Source of the DNA: Marinobacter sp. BGYM27
GTDB lineage: Bacteria > Pseudomonadota > Gammaproteobacteria > Pseudomonadales > Oleiphilaceae
Direction: 5' to 3'
Assembly: GCA_025153445.1 (NCBI GenBank)
Contig: JANZNS010000002.1
Coordinates: forward strand, 248,001-312,000
Length of the DNA: 64,000 bases
The first letter of the stretch is position 1, and every line of letters begins with the position of its first letter. This document shows positions 39,815-50,074 of the stretch, in pieces. The notes below the pieces were generated by a model, which did no database searches, had not been told where the DNA came from, and saw only the letters and a program-made list of their open reading frames with translations. Both the position numbers and the translations under genes were made by a program.

Positions 39815-40834
39815 ATGATTGAATCTGACCGCCTGATTTCGCCGCAGACCAGCGGGTATGAAGATGTACAGGATCGTGCCATTCGCCCGACGCTGCTCAG
39901 TGAGTATGTGGGTCAGCCAACAGTTCGCGAGCAAATGGAGATTTTCATCTCTGCCGCTCGCGGCCGGAACGAAGCGCTTGATCATGTGCTTATCTTCGGT
40001 CCTCCCGGGCTTGGCAAAACCACGCTTGCCAATATCGTTGCCAATGAAATGGGCGTTGCGATCAAAACGACCTCAGGGCCGGTACTGGAAAAGGCGGGCG
40101 ATCTGGCTGCCATGCTCACCAATCTGGAAGAGGGTGATGTCCTTTTCATAGACGAAATCCACCGCCTGAATGCCGTCGTTGAGGAAGTGCTCTATCCGGC
40201 GATGGAGGACTACCAGCTCGATATCATGATTGGAGACGGTCCGGCAGCGCGCTCTATCAAGCTTGATTTGCCACCGTTTACTCTGGTTGGCGCAACGACA
40301 CGAGCAGGCCTCTTAACGTCGCCGCTAAGGGATCGTTTCGGGATTGTTCAGCGCCTGGAGTTCTATAACACCAAGGACCTTACCCACATCGTCCAGCGCT
40401 CGGCAAAACTGCTGTCTGTTCAACTGCACGAGGGGGGCGCTGTCGAAATTGCGCGTCGCTCGCGGGGCACGCCTCGAATTGCGAACCGCTTGCTTCGCCG
40501 CGTGCGAGATTACGCAGAGGTGAAGGCGGATGGTGTGATTACTGCTGAAGTAGCCGATCAGGCGCTGAATATGTTGAAAGTAGATAATCAGGGTTTTGAT
40601 CATATGGATCGGCGGTTGTTGTTGGCGCTGATAGAGAAGTTCGGTGGCGGCCCTGTCGGCGTCGAAAGTCTTGCTGCAGCGATCAGTGAAGAGCGAGGCA
40701 CAATTGAAGATGTGATCGAGCCTTTCCTGATCCAGCAGGGGTATATGATCCGTACACCGCGTGGGCGCATGGTGACCTCTCACGCTTATCTCCACTTCGG
40801 CGTGACTCCGCCTGAATCCGGGGGGGATGCGTAA
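39815..40834 (+). CDS. ruvB: Holliday-junction branch-migration ATPase RuvB
   Basis: 339 residues, AAA+ motor. Walker [10 protein letters not shown], Walker [11 protein letters not shown], sensor 1 GATTRAG and arginine finger region SPLRDRFGI are intact; the C-terminal winged helix has [11 protein letters not shown] 190-bp gap separates it from ruvA, with no CTGT-N8-ACAG LexA box found by eye. The stop overlaps the ybgC start (TAATG). Confidence 0.97.
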   Translation: MIESDRLISPQTSGYEDVQDRAIRPTLLSEYVGQPTVREQMEIFISAARGRNEALDHVLIFGPPGLGKTTLANIVANEMGVAIKTTSGPVLEKAGDLAAMLTNLEEGDVLFIDEIHRLNAVVEEVLYPAMEDYQLDIMIGDGPAARSIKLDLPPFTLVGATTRAGLLTSPLRDRFGIVQRLEFYNTKDLTHIVQRSAKLLSVQLHEGGAVEIARRSRGTPRIANRLLRRVRDYAEVKADGVITAEVADQALNMLKVDNQGFDHMDRRLLLALIEKFGGGPVGVESLAAAISEERGTIEDVIEPFLIQQGYMIRTPRGRMVTSHAYLHFGVTPPESGGDA

Positions 40835-41265
40835 TGGGCATCGAGATGGAGAGTATCTTCAGATTGCCGATGCGGGTTTATATCGAAGACACAGACGCCG
40901 GCGGCATCGTGTTTCATGCCAAGTACCTGCACTTTATGGAAAGGGCCCGCACTGAATGGGTGCGATCACGGGGTGTGGCGCTGCGTAGCGGTCTGGAAGA
41001 AAACATCAGTTACGTGGTCCAGAAGCTGGGGATTCACTATCGAAAAGCCGGCAAACTGGATGACCAATTGTTGGTCACCGCGGAGCTGACCGCTATTGGC
41101 CGGGTGTGGATGACATTTCGTCAGGAGGTTATCCGCCAGTCAGACAACGAATTACTGGCCAGCGCCGATGTAAAAGTGGCATGCGTTGCGCTTGATACCG
41201 GTCGTCCGAGAGCGTTGCCGCAAGCCATGACCGCTTTGGCAGCAACAGAACAGAACAATCATTGA
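40834..41265 (+). CDS. ybgC: Acyl-CoA thioesterase YbgC (tol-pal associated)
   Basis: 143 residues, hotdog fold. The YbgC active-site block RVYIEDTDAGGIVFHAKYLHFMERART includes the catalytic Asp. An internal ATG at 40846 is an alternative start. First gene of the ybgC-tolQRAB-pal-cpoB cluster; overlaps ruvB by one base. Hydrolyses short acyl-CoA in homologs and interacts with phospholipid-synthesis enzymes. Confidence 0.93.
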   Translation: MGIEMESIFRLPMRVYIEDTDAGGIVFHAKYLHFMERARTEWVRSRGVALRSGLEENISYVVQKLGIHYRKAGKLDDQLLVTAELTAIGRVWMTFRQEVIRQSDNELLASADVKVACVALDTGRPRALPQAMTALAATEQNNH

Positions 41266-41326
41266 TTGAGCATTGAATAAAAACGGGCCGGTTGGTTGCC
41301 CTCAATACATAGATCAGGAGTGAAAC

Positions 41327-42019
41327 GTGGAGTCACAACTGTCGGTTTGGAGTCTCATTGCTAACGCCAGTCTATTGGTGCAGCTGGTTATGCTGTTGCT
41401 GGTGTCGGCATCGGTGATGTCCTGGGGGCTGATTTTTCAGCGTTTGCAGGTCTTCAAAAAAGCACGGAAGTCCCAGTTGGCATTCGAGGAGCAATTCTGG
41501 TCGGGGATGGATCTGGGCCAGCTTTATCGCGATGTGACCAGCAATCCAACTCCCCATAGCGGGATGGAATCGGTATTTCGTGCCGGCTTCCGTGAGTTTT
41601 CCCGTTTGCGTCAGCAAAGTCAGGATGCGGATGCGGTCATGGAAGGTTCCCAGCGGGCAATGCGGGTTGCGCTGTCTCGTGAGCAGGAGCGACTGGAAGC
41701 CCATCTTCCGTTTCTCGCGACTGTTGGGTCCACCAGTCCCTATGTCGGCCTGTTTGGCACTGTCTGGGGCATCATGAACTCTTTCCGTGGCCTGGCACAG
41801 GTTCAGCAAGCTACCCTGGCAACCGTTGCTCCGGGGATCTCGGAAGCACTGATTGCAACTGCTATGGGTCTTTTTGCGGCGATACCGGCTGTTATTGCGT
41901 ACAACCGTTTCGCGGCACGTTCAGACGCCCTGCTGAAAAACTATGAAACCTTTGCCGAAGAGTTTTCCAGCATCCTGCATCGCAGGGTCCACACTGGCGA
42001 AAAAGGGCGCGCAGCCTGA
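41327..42019 (+). CDS. tolQ: Tol-Pal system protein TolQ
   Basis: 230 residues from GTG 41327 (CAGGAG upstream). MotA/TolQ/ExbB family proton-channel subunit with three membrane helices (about 15-37, 130-155 with LATVGSTSPYVGLFGTVWGIM, 165-190 with EALIATAMGLFAAIPAV). Pentamer energises TolA for outer-membrane constriction at division. Operon with tolR. Confidence 0.95.
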   Translation: MESQLSVWSLIANASLLVQLVMLLLVSASVMSWGLIFQRLQVFKKARKSQLAFEEQFWSGMDLGQLYRDVTSNPTPHSGMESVFRAGFREFSRLRQQSQDADAVMEGSQRAMRVALSREQERLEAHLPFLATVGSTSPYVGLFGTVWGIMNSFRGLAQVQQATLATVAPGISEALIATAMGLFAAIPAVIAYNRFAARSDALLKNYETFAEEFSSILHRRVHTGEKGRAA

Positions 42020-42037
42020 TCGGCTGACGGAGGTGTT

Positions 42038-42478
42038 ATGAAAGGTATGGGAATATCGCAGCATCCGCGCCGCAAGCCGATGGCTGATATCAACGTGGTG
42101 CCCTATATCGACGTCATGCTGGTACTGCTGATTATCTTTATGGTCACAGCGCCGATGATGACACAGGGCGTCAAGGTCGATCTGCCTGAAACAACATCGG
42201 ATCCGATTGCGGCCCAAAAGAACGTCGAGCCGATCATTGTATCGGTGGACTCCAATGGCGCGTACTACATGGAAGTCGGTGAAAAGGACTCAAAGCCGTT
42301 GCCGCTGGCAAAATTGAGCGAGCAGATCGGCAAAGTGCTGTCGACCCGAACCCAACGTGACGTGCTTGTGCGTGGGGATTCGAACGTCGATTACGGAACA
42401 GTGGTGCGCCTGATGGCAACATTGCAGGCCGCTGGTGCTTCAAGTGTGGGTTTGATTACCGAGGAGCCTCAGGGTTAA
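42038..42478 (+). CDS. tolR: Tol-Pal system protein TolR
   Basis: 146 residues. One N-terminal helix with the channel Asp in NVVPYIDVMLVLL, then a periplasmic ExbD-like domain ending LQAAGASSVGLITE. Partner of TolQ in proton-driven motor. Six bases before tolA. Confidence 0.95.
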   Translation: MKGMGISQHPRRKPMADINVVPYIDVMLVLLIIFMVTAPMMTQGVKVDLPETTSDPIAAQKNVEPIIVSVDSNGAYYMEVGEKDSKPLPLAKLSEQIGKVLSTRTQRDVLVRGDSNVDYGTVVRLMATLQAAGASSVGLITEEPQG

Positions 42479-42484
42479 TCGCTT

Positions 42485-43534
42485 GTGACGGATAACATAC
42501 GCGAGTCCAACAGTAACGAGGTCCGGCCCCCCTGGCGCAAGCCAGTTGTGTTGTCGGCGCTGCTTCATGCCGCCATCTTTTTCTTCGCACTGGTGGGATG
42601 GAGCTGGTCCAATCCGACTCACGAGCCGCCGCCGAGAAGTATATCGGCCCGTCTGATCATGCCGGAAAAAACGCAACCTGAGCCGGCAGTGAAGCCCAAG
42701 CCTGAGCCGGAAAAGGCGCAACCGGAAAAAAAGCCGGACGAAGAGAAACAGAAGGAGCTTGAGCGGCAAGAGCAGGAGCGCAAAGCCGCTGAGGCGGAAC
42801 AGAAACGCGAAGAAGAGCGTAAAAAGGCGCTTGTTCGCGAGAAAGAGAAAAAGGCGGAAGCTGAAGCAAAAGCCAAAGAGGCGGCCAAAATAAAGGCCGA
42901 GGCAGAAGCTGCGGCTGCAGCGAAGCGAAAAGCCGAAAAAGAGAAAGCAGCAGCCGAAGAGAAACGCAAAGCTGAAGAGCGGCGCAAGGCTGAAGAGCAG
43001 CGTAAAGCGGAAGAAAAAAGGAAAGCGGAAGAAAAGAGGCAGGCTGAAGAGAAGCGTAAACAGGAAGAGGCTGAACGTAAACGAAAAGAGCAGGAAGAAG
43101 CCAAGCGTCGTGAGCAGGAGCGCAAGAAGCGGGAAGAGCAGCTAGCAGCCCTGGCCTCACAATCAAAACAGGATCAGGCGTTGGCGGACCAGCGAAGAGC
43201 TGAGCAGGCCGCGGCATCAAAAGCGCGGGATGCGCGGATGCAGTCAGAGAGTGAAAAATACGAAGGGCTGATCCGGGACAAGGTCGGGGCAAACTGGTTC
43301 ATACCGTCCTCTGCTCAGCCGGGGTTGGTTGCGACCCTGGAAATCACGCTTCTACCGACGGGTGAGCTGGTATCGGTGAAAGTGACCACGAGCAGTGGCA
43401 ACAGTGCGTTTGATAACTCTGCACTGAGTGCGGTGAGGGGGATCAGCCGGTTCCCGGTGCCGGATGACGCGGATGTGTTCAATCGGTATTTTCGAACCTT
43501 CTCGCTTCAGTTCGATCCCAAGACGCTTAAATAA
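42485..43534 (+). CDS. tolA: Tol-Pal system protein TolA
   Basis: 349 residues from GTG 42485. Single membrane helix (~20-40, PVVLSALLHAAIFFFALVGW), a very long Lys/Glu/Ala coiled-coil (about residues 60-255) built of AEEKRKAEE-type repeats, and a C-terminal domain III (YEGLIRDKVGANWFIPSS...SGNSAFDNSALSAVRG) that contacts Pal/TolB. Spans the periplasm. The repeat-rich DNA also makes a long antisense ORF, which I treat as an artefact. Confidence 0.95.
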   Translation: MTDNIRESNSNEVRPPWRKPVVLSALLHAAIFFFALVGWSWSNPTHEPPPRSISARLIMPEKTQPEPAVKPKPEPEKAQPEKKPDEEKQKELERQEQERKAAEAEQKREEERKKALVREKEKKAEAEAKAKEAAKIKAEAEAAAAAKRKAEKEKAAAEEKRKAEERRKAEEQRKAEEKRKAEEKRQAEEKRKQEEAERKRKEQEEAKRREQERKKREEQLAALASQSKQDQALADQRRAEQAAASKARDARMQSESEKYEGLIRDKVGANWFIPSSAQPGLVATLEITLLPTGELVSVKVTTSSGNSAFDNSALSAVRGISRFPVPDDADVFNRYFRTFSLQFDPKTLK

Positions 43535-43622
43535 CATCGGGCATGATGCACGGTGTACTTGTTGACGACAGTATTCGATCAGCTTGAAACGGACTACAAC
43601 GGACTAAAACAAGGTGCCAACA

Positions 43623-44915
43623 ATGATGCGTGCTTTTTTGACCCTGGTATTGGCGGGTGTCCTGGCCATGCCCGCACAGGCCGAACTACTGATTCGAATC
43701 ACTGAAGGGGCAGATAATGCGCTTCCGGTGGCCGTCGTACCCTTTGGTGAATCCGGCGGCATCAGTGGGGATGAAGACATCGCCCAGATCGTGCGTGATG
43801 ACCTGGCCATGAGTGGTGAGTTTGCGCCGCTGGCAACGGATAAGATGCTGAGTCTGCCTTCGAAGGGAGATGATGTTTATTACCGGGACTGGCGCTTGCT
43901 GGGCCAAAAATACCTGCTGGTAGGGCAGTTGAGTCCGGCGAACGGCGGAAAGGACGTTAAAGCGCAGTTCGAGCTGTTTGATGTTAATCAGGAAAAGCGC
44001 ATCCTGGGCGCAACTGCCACGGTGTCGGCGAAAAATCTTCGCACTCTGGGGCACCACATCAGCGATCGGGTATACGAAGCCATCACCGGCACCAAAGGCA
44101 TCTTCTCGACTCGTATTGCCTATATCACGCTGGATATGGAAGACGGCAAGCGCATCTACCGTCTGAACGTCAGTGATGTGGACGGTAAGCGATCGCAAGT
44201 GCGCCTGAAGACCGACGAACCGATTCTTTCGCCAGCCTGGGCACCGGATGGCAAGAGACTGGCTTATGTCTCTTTCGAGACAGGGCGCCCAGCAATCTAT
44301 ATTCACGAGCTGTCGACAGGCAAACGCAACAAGATCGCCCAGTTTCCGGGGCTCAACTCTGCGCCAGCATTCTCGCCAGATGGAAAGTCGCTGTTGCTGA
44401 CGCTCTCGCGGGACGGCAACGCGGAAATCTACAAAATGGATATCGCCAGCCGCAAGCTGACGCGAATGACAGATCACTGGGCTATCGATACTGAGCCAAG
44501 CTGGGCGCCTGACGGCGAGAGCTTCGTGTTCACATCTGATCGTTCTGGTGGGCCACAGGTATATCGAATGGATGCAAATGGCGGCGACCTCAAGCGACTG
44601 ACCTTTGGCAGCCGTTACAATGCCCGTCCGCGTTACAGCGCTGATGGCAAAAACATCTTCTATGTTCATCAGCGCGATTCAGCGTTTCATATCGCGCGGA
44701 TGAACGTCGATTCCGGTGATGAGTCAATCCTCACCCGGACCCAACTGGACGAGTCACCCAGCGTGGCTCCCAATGGGCGTCTTTTGATTTACGCGACCCA
44801 GCAAGGAAGCAATAGCGTGCTGGCAGTCGTTTCAGCCGATGGGGGTTCCACCTACACGTTGCCGTCACGTTTCGGCGATGTGCGGGAGCCTGCATGGTCG
44901 CCCTTTGTCAATTGA
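43623..44915 (+). CDS. tolB: Tol-Pal system beta-propeller protein TolB
   Basis: 430 residues from ATG 43623 (a GTG at 43614 and ATG at 43626 are alternatives). Signal peptide [21 protein letters not shown]-terminal domain with [15 protein letters not shown]; six-bladed propeller with recurring [31 protein letters not shown] and [16 protein letters not shown] blades. Periplasmic; binds Pal and TolA. Confidence 0.96.
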   Translation: MMRAFLTLVLAGVLAMPAQAELLIRITEGADNALPVAVVPFGESGGISGDEDIAQIVRDDLAMSGEFAPLATDKMLSLPSKGDDVYYRDWRLLGQKYLLVGQLSPANGGKDVKAQFELFDVNQEKRILGATATVSAKNLRTLGHHISDRVYEAITGTKGIFSTRIAYITLDMEDGKRIYRLNVSDVDGKRSQVRLKTDEPILSPAWAPDGKRLAYVSFETGRPAIYIHELSTGKRNKIAQFPGLNSAPAFSPDGKSLLLTLSRDGNAEIYKMDIASRKLTRMTDHWAIDTEPSWAPDGESFVFTSDRSGGPQVYRMDANGGDLKRLTFGSRYNARPRYSADGKNIFYVHQRDSAFHIARMNVDSGDESILTRTQLDESPSVAPNGRLLIYATQQGSNSVLAVVSADGGSTYTLPSRFGDVREPAWSPFVN

Positions 44916-44994
44916 CGTAAAACCTGTAACTCTAAGCGCTTGAAATATTTGTAAGTCACTATTTGTAAGTCACTACATAACCAAGGAAATTAAA

Positions 44995-45561
44995 ATGACT
45001 CGTACCTTTCCAAAACTTATTGCACTGATGTTTGCTCTGGGCGTTATGGCAGGTTGTAGTTCAACGGGTGAAACTCAGGAAGAAGGCGCCTACGGCTCTG
45101 ATGTCTCTGCAGTCGATCAGGAAGGCGGCAGTGAAGTATACGGTGGCGACGGATCCAGCGGCGTATCGTCTTCAGACATGACAGCTGAAGAGCGCGCTCA
45201 GGAATCGGCTCAGGCTGAAGCAGCCGCCATGCGTAAAATCACAACGTTCTACTTCGATTTCGATACCTCTGAAATCAAGTCAGAATCACGTGACGTGCTG
45301 GTTGCACACGCCAAGTTCCTGTCAGAAAACCCTAACCGTTCCATTCGTTTGGAAGGTCATGGTGACGAGCGCGGTACCAAGGAATATAACCTTGCGCTGG
45401 GCGAGCGTCGTGCCAAAGCTGTTGAGCGTTTCCTGATCGTTAATGGCGCGTCGCGCGACCAGATCGAAACCATCAGTTACGGTGAAGAAAAGCCTGCGGT
45501 AATGGGTCAGGGCGAAAGCGTCTGGGCACAGAACCGTCGTGTAGAATTGATCTACCAATAA
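44995..45561 (+). CDS. pal: Peptidoglycan-associated lipoprotein Pal
   Basis: 188 residues. Lipoprotein signal ending VMAGCSS, an acidic linker, then an OmpA-like peptidoglycan-binding domain with FYFDFDTSEI and the LEGHGDERGTKEYN / ALGERRAKAV motif. Outer-membrane anchored, completes the Tol-Pal bridge. 80 bp after tolB. Confidence 0.97.
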   Translation: MTRTFPKLIALMFALGVMAGCSSTGETQEEGAYGSDVSAVDQEGGSEVYGGDGSSGVSSSDMTAEERAQESAQAEAAAMRKITTFYFDFDTSEIKSESRDVLVAHAKFLSENPNRSIRLEGHGDERGTKEYNLALGERRAKAVERFLIVNGASRDQIETISYGEEKPAVMGQGESVWAQNRRVELIYQ

Positions 45562-45574
45562 GATGTGAGGCCCC

Positions 45575-46345
45575 ATGAGACAGATCCTCATGGCGACTGT
45601 GGCGCTATCGCTTTGCGGTAGCGCCCTGGCGCAATCAACTGTACCTGCATACCAGAACGCCGGCTCTCAGGCCAGAACGCAGTCCGCTTCGGGCCAGGGC
45701 AATGCCGAGTTGTTTTTCATGATTGAGCAACTGCAACAGGAAGTTCGCAAGCTCAATGGTGTAGTCGAAGAGCAAAAGCACAAGCTGGATCGACTGACCC
45801 GACAATCGAAAGAACGCTACATCGACCTGGATCAGCGTATTCTGGAGCTTTCCCGCAACCAGCCGGCGACTGACAGTTCTGGCGCATCTGCGAGTGGAGC
45901 TGCTGCCGAGCCGTCAAAGTCGGGCGGTTCAAAAGGCACCACCAAAATTCGCGAATATCGTGCACCTTCAGACAAAGAAAGGGCTGCATATGATGAAATC
46001 CAGACCCTGATTCGCGAGAAAAAGGACTATGATGGCGCGATCGATCGAATTTACAGCTTTATTTCCGAGTATCCGGAAGGCGACCTGACAGTTAATGCCT
46101 ATTACTGGCTGGGTGAGGTCTACCTGGTGAAGCCTCAACTGGAGCAGGCTAAACAGGCATTTTCCATTGTGGCATCCCGGTTCGGTGATCATCGTAAAGC
46201 GCCTGACGCGCTCTACAAGCTGGGTGTGACGGAAGATCGACTCGGCGATAAGGCGGCTGCCCGCAAAACGCTGGAGTCCGTGTCTGAGCGCTACGGCGAC
46301 AGTAACGCTTCTAAGCTGGCAAGTGAGTACCTGACAAAGCTCTGA
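45575..46345 (+). CDS. cpoB: Cell-division coordinator CpoB (YbgF)
   Basis: 256 residues. Signal peptide MRQILMATVALSLCGSALA, N-terminal trimerising coiled coil (ELFFMIEQLQQEVRKLNGVVEEQ), Ser/Ala linker and C-terminal TPRs (YDGAIDRIYSFISEYPEGD...AYYWLGEVYL). Periplasmic; links Tol with PBP1B activity. Last gene of the tol-pal cluster. Confidence 0.94.
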   Translation: MRQILMATVALSLCGSALAQSTVPAYQNAGSQARTQSASGQGNAELFFMIEQLQQEVRKLNGVVEEQKHKLDRLTRQSKERYIDLDQRILELSRNQPATDSSGASASGAAAEPSKSGGSKGTTKIREYRAPSDKERAAYDEIQTLIREKKDYDGAIDRIYSFISEYPEGDLTVNAYYWLGEVYLVKPQLEQAKQAFSIVASRFGDHRKAPDALYKLGVTEDRLGDKAAARKTLESVSERYGDSNASKLASEYLTKL

Positions 46346-46443
46346 TTCAGTTTTCGATAGTGCGGATTTTGGTCAATAGACCGGTGTTTTGGTTGAATCG
46401 TGATCAATGCTGAATTGATTCGACTTTTGCCTTTAAAAAGGGC

Positions 46444-46471
46444 TTGCCAAGCCTCAAAAAATCCGTACCAT
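46444..46471 (+). promoter_or_regulatory. Promoter of the tRNA-Lys pair
   Basis: TTGCCA, 16-bp spacer, TACCAT, then a GC-rich ATGCGCCTC discriminator typical of stringently controlled stable-RNA promoters, 13 bases before the tRNA. Confidence 0.6.
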
Positions 46472-46484
46472 ATGCGCCTCGTTT

Positions 46485-46560
46485 GGGTCGTTAGCTCAGT
46501 TGGTAGAGCAGTTGGCTTTTAACCAATTGGTCGATGGTTCGAATCCATCACGACCCACCA
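46485..46560 (+). tRNA. tRNA-Lys(TTT), copy 1
   Basis: 76-nt cloverleaf: acceptor GGGTCGT/ACGACCC, anticodon loop CTTTTAA with anticodon TTT, T-loop GGTTCGAATCC, encoded CCA. Confidence 0.97.
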
Positions 46561-46625
46561 CCGAACGAAAACAGAGCAGGATATGTTGATTCTGGTCTGA
46601 TACGGCGAAAGCCGGCGACAGCATT

Positions 46626-46701
46626 GGGTCGTTAGCTCAGTTGGTAGAGCAGTTGGCTTTTAACCAATTGGTCGATGGTTCGAATCCATCACGACCCACC
46701 A
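46626..46701 (+). tRNA. tRNA-Lys(TTT), copy 2
   Basis: Identical in all 76 bases to copy 1, 65 bases downstream. Probably cotranscribed and processed; shares the hairpin terminator at 46755. Confidence 0.97.
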
Positions 46702-46754
46702 AATATGCCATCCGTCGCGGTGGTCGGAACTGCACTCAGTGGCAGTTCTGCAGT

Positions 46755-46782
46755 AAAGGGAGCCAGCAGGCTCCCTTTTTTG
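46755..46782 (+). terminator. Terminator of the tRNA-Lys operon
   Basis: AAAGGGAGCC AGCA GGCTCCCTTTTTTG hairpin with a six-T tail. Confidence 0.88.
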
Positions 46783-47054
46783 TTTCTGGCGATTTTATAG
46801 GGTGTGGTCGCATGTATATGCGCCGCACCCGAATGGCGATTTGATAGGGGTTGGCGGTCTGTACAGGTCTTATCAACAGCCGCGACTCTCGTTATTGTGG
46901 CTGCGCTGAGGGCGAAATCAGTATCCTTGGGGTGGTAAAATCCTGTCATCGCCCTTATAACGCGTTATATAAGCTATAGGTCAGTTGTCGGTCGCCATGC
47001 CTTTATGCGGCTCGATGCGGGTAGTGACCTGATATCCGGGAGAGATGAAACCTC
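46783..47054. other. Intergenic region before nadA
   Basis: No gene or conserved structure recognised between the tRNA terminator and nadA; presumably holds the nadA promoter. Confidence 0.5.
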
Positions 47055-48116
47055 ATGACCAAGGCTCAAGACAGAATTCTGGTACAGGAACATCTGGCTC
47101 ACGAGTCGGAACCGCGCGCACTGAGCGGTGACGAACGCGATCATCTGGAAGCCCAGATCAAGCAGGAGCTCAAGGCGCGCGATGCCGTGCTGGTAGCGCA
47201 TTACTATACCGATCCGGAGATTCAGCGCCTGGCTGAAGAAACCGGCGGCTGCGTGGCTGACTCGCTTGAAATGGCCCGATTCAGTAATCAGCACCCGGCG
47301 ACTACCGTGGTAGTTGCCGGCGTCCAGTTTATGGGCGAAACCGCAAAAATACTCAATCCTGAAAAAACCGTCCTGATGCCAACGCTGGAAGCGACCTGTT
47401 CGCTCGACATTGGCTGCCCGCCAGACGAGTTTGCCGCCTTTTGTGATGCGCATCCGGATCGCACTGTCGTGGTCTATGCCAACACCTCAGCGGCAGTCAA
47501 GGCGCGGGCTGACTGGGTTGTGACATCCAGCTGCGCGCAAGCCATTGTTGAGCATCTGGATGCGCAGGGTGAGAAAATTCTCTGGGCGCCGGATAAGCAC
47601 CTCGGGCGCTACATCGAGAAAACCACCGGTGCCGACATGCTGCTCTGGGATGGGTCCTGCATCGTTCACGAAGAGTTCAAGTCCCGTGGCGTCGAAGACC
47701 TGAAAGCACTTTATCCGGATGCGGCGGTACTGGTTCACCCCGAGTCACCTGAGTCGGTCGTGGATGTTGCGGATGTCGTGGGATCAACTTCCCAGTTGAT
47801 TCACGCTGTCCAGACCATGCCCAATCAGCATTTTATTGTGGCGACCGACAACGGCATCTTCTACAAAATGCAGCAGCTTGCGCCGAACAAGACGCTGATC
47901 GAAGCACCAACGGCAGGCAGTGGTGCAACCTGTCGCAGCTGCGCTCATTGTCCCTGGATGGCGATGAATGGCCTGGAGAATCTGTTGCAGGTACTGCAGA
48001 AGGGTGATCAGGAGATTCTGGTTACGCCTGAACTGCGGGAACTGGCGCTTAAGCCGCTGCGCAGAATGCTGGATTTCACCGCAAACATGAACCTCAAGGC
48101 CGCCGGCAACGCCTGA
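47055..48116 (+). CDS. nadA: Quinolinate synthase NadA
   Basis: 353 residues; condenses iminoaspartate with dihydroxyacetone phosphate to quinolinate for NAD synthesis. An [4Fe-4S] enzyme: candidate cluster Cys in [18 protein letters not shown] and [11 protein letters not shown]. Core [19 protein letters not shown] and [18 protein letters not shown] match the family. Convergent with bepA, as in pseudomonads. Confidence 0.95.
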   Translation: MTKAQDRILVQEHLAHESEPRALSGDERDHLEAQIKQELKARDAVLVAHYYTDPEIQRLAEETGGCVADSLEMARFSNQHPATTVVVAGVQFMGETAKILNPEKTVLMPTLEATCSLDIGCPPDEFAAFCDAHPDRTVVVYANTSAAVKARADWVVTSSCAQAIVEHLDAQGEKILWAPDKHLGRYIEKTTGADMLLWDGSCIVHEEFKSRGVEDLKALYPDAAVLVHPESPESVVDVADVVGSTSQLIHAVQTMPNQHFIVATDNGIFYKMQQLAPNKTLIEAPTAGSGATCRSCAHCPWMAMNGLENLLQVLQKGDQEILVTPELRELALKPLRRMLDFTANMNLKAAGNA

Positions 48117-48182
48117 CCTTCTCTTCAGCGCCCTTCACCGGCGGATGTTTGAGTGGGCTCAGGTCTTCGCGTGTGAAGGGGG

Positions 48183-49676
48183 TTATTGTTGTCGCTGCTG
48201 CTCCAGAGCTTTGGTTACCTGCGTGAGCCGCTGGGTCACGATCTCCCGCACAGGCGTGCCCGGCGGTACCTTGTTCAAGGCTTCTCTGAGTTGCCGTCCT
48301 GCAGCTTCAAGATCACCCATCAGAATGTCGTATTCCGCCCGCGCCCGGTGCACGCCGACGATATCCCGTGCGAGACCTTCGGCATCCGAGAGGTTGAGCC
48401 ACAAGTTAACGTAACTCGGGAAGCGCTGTGTCAGCTGACCGAAAAGCTCGGCGGCCTGCCGGCCATTGCCCGCTTCGTAGTGCGCAGTCGCCAGGGCATA
48501 GGTAATCGGATAGTTTCGGGGGTTGCGGCTCAGCGCCTTGCTCATCAGTTCGATGGCCTGATCATACTGCTTACGCTTGGTCAGCACGTCTGCCAGGGTC
48601 ACCTGATAGGTAATTCGTCCCGGGTTTTCACGCAGCAAGGCTTCGATAATGCTCTGGGCTGCCTCGATTTTACCCGCCTCAAGGTTTGCCACCGCTACGC
48701 CATAGCGGATAGCGGCGTCCGGCGTGCCGGAGGTGTTGCTGTCCAGCATCGCCTGCAGGGACTCTGCGGCCTGTTCGGCTGATTGTGCATAGTGAACCTG
48801 AAGTCTTGCCCGTACGAGATGATATTCCAGTTCGTCACCATTTTTTCTCACCGGATATTGATTGGCCCGGCTACGGGAGTCAGAGACCCGGCTCTGGGTC
48901 AGTGGGTGAGTCGAGAGGTATTCTGGCGGCTGTCCCCCTTGCAGGCGGTTCTGGCGCATCATGATTTCAAACATTTCGGGCATGCCATGAGGGTCCAGGC
49001 CCGCGTCCGCCATGATATCAATGCCAACCCGGTCGGCTTCCTGCTCGTTTGACCGGCTGTACTGCAGCATGTTCTGAATGGCGAGCGCTTGAGTGCCCGC
49101 GATCGCGGCAATACCAACGTCGGATTTGGTCACAGCGGACAGAATAATGCCCGCCAACATCCCGGCGATGGTCATCGGTGTGCTGGTTTGCTGTTGCTCC
49201 AGTCGGCGGGCAAAGTGTCGCTGGCTCAAGTGCGCAAGCTCGTGGGCCAGTACCGACGCAAACTGCTGTTCGGTGTTGGCGTTAAGGAACAGGCCGCCGT
49301 TTACTCCGATAATGCCACCGGGAACGGCAAATGCGTTGATCTCCGGGCTATCGATAACAACAAGGCTCAGGTCCCGATTCTGCAGCGGAGCATAGGGCAC
49401 CAGGCGGTAGACCATACTGCCGAGGTAATCGACGACGAGCGGGTCCTCAATTTGCTGTGTTGATCTGCGCAGCGACTGCATCACCTGTCGCCCGATAGCC
49501 GCTTCCTGCTGCTCGGAAATCAGCCCGCCACCGACGCCGCCAAGCGAGGGCAAGTCAGTATCCGCAGCCTGCAGGGGAAGGGCGGTCGCGAGCCCGAAAA
49601 GCAGACTTGCCGAAAAGTGCAGAACCCGGGTGATGTATTTCCGCGTTTTCTTACGGTATGGAGAGGCGTGGCGCAT
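48183..49676 (-). CDS. bepA: Beta-barrel assembly-enhancing protease BepA
   Basis: 497 residues. Signal peptide near residues 15-37, M48 zinc protease domain with HELAHLSQRH and EQEADRVG, plug/active-site loop with STHPLTQSRVSDSRSR, then C-terminal TPRs (about 290-490). Periplasmic chaperone/protease that helps LptD assembly or degrades stalled outer-membrane proteins. Divergent from tusA. Confidence 0.93.
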   Translation of the reverse strand: MRHASPYRKKTRKYITRVLHFSASLLFGLATALPLQAADTDLPSLGGVGGGLISEQQEAAIGRQVMQSLRRSTQQIEDPLVVDYLGSMVYRLVPYAPLQNRDLSLVVIDSPEINAFAVPGGIIGVNGGLFLNANTEQQFASVLAHELAHLSQRHFARRLEQQQTSTPMTIAGMLAGIILSAVTKSDVGIAAIAGTQALAIQNMLQYSRSNEQEADRVGIDIMADAGLDPHGMPEMFEIMMRQNRLQGGQPPEYLSTHPLTQSRVSDSRSRANQYPVRKNGDELEYHLVRARLQVHYAQSAEQAAESLQAMLDSNTSGTPDAAIRYGVAVANLEAGKIEAAQSIIEALLRENPGRITYQVTLADVLTKRKQYDQAIELMSKALSRNPRNYPITYALATAHYEAGNGRQAAELFGQLTQRFPSYVNLWLNLSDAEGLARDIVGVHRARAEYDILMGDLEAAGRQLREALNKVPPGTPVREIVTQRLTQVTKALEQQRQQ

Positions 49677-49827
49677 AACGGGCCTGATATACTCCTGCGG
49701 GCTAAAGAGCCGATGAATTCAAGGCGACAGGCCGGAATTCTCTGATGAAGCCTGATTGCAGTGTAACGCACGCTGGCTCTTTTCGGATGATGACACATTG
49801 AAAAGATTGGGTAAAAATTACCGTAAT

Positions 49828-50061
49828 ATGAACACAATAACGATCGATACCTGCGGTATGCGCTGCCCCATGCCTCTTTTGAAAACCAAATTGCAGCTCA
49901 ACGAGATGAAGCCCGGTGATCAGCTTGAGGTCGTGTCAGACGATCCGGGATCAGCCCGGGATATTCCTGCATACCTTAATTTAACAGTGCATGAGCTTGA
50001 GCAGGCGGATGAGTCCGAGGGTCTGTTCCGGTTTCTGATACGCTGTGGCGATTCGCACTAA
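49828..50061 (+). CDS. tusA: TusA-family sulfurtransferase-like protein
   Basis: 77 residues from ATG 49828. TusA/YedF fold with the CPxP-type motif in TCGMRCPMPLLKTK; the Cys at about residue 13 is the persulfide carrier, preceded by another Cys at 9. Relays sulfur for tRNA thiolation or molybdenum cofactor in homologs. No clear ribosome site. 13 bp before perM, conserved pairing in pseudomonads. Confidence 0.85.
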   Translation: MNTITIDTCGMRCPMPLLKTKLQLNEMKPGDQLEVVSDDPGSARDIPAYLNLTVHELEQADESEGLFRFLIRCGDSH

Positions 50062-50074
50062 ACGGAGTTTGTTG

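Noticed and set aside
42619-43292. Long antisense ORFs opposite tolA
   Set aside because: They arise from the Lys/Glu/Ala repeat codons of the TolA coiled coil; composition (Ser/Ala/Phe-rich) is an artefact.
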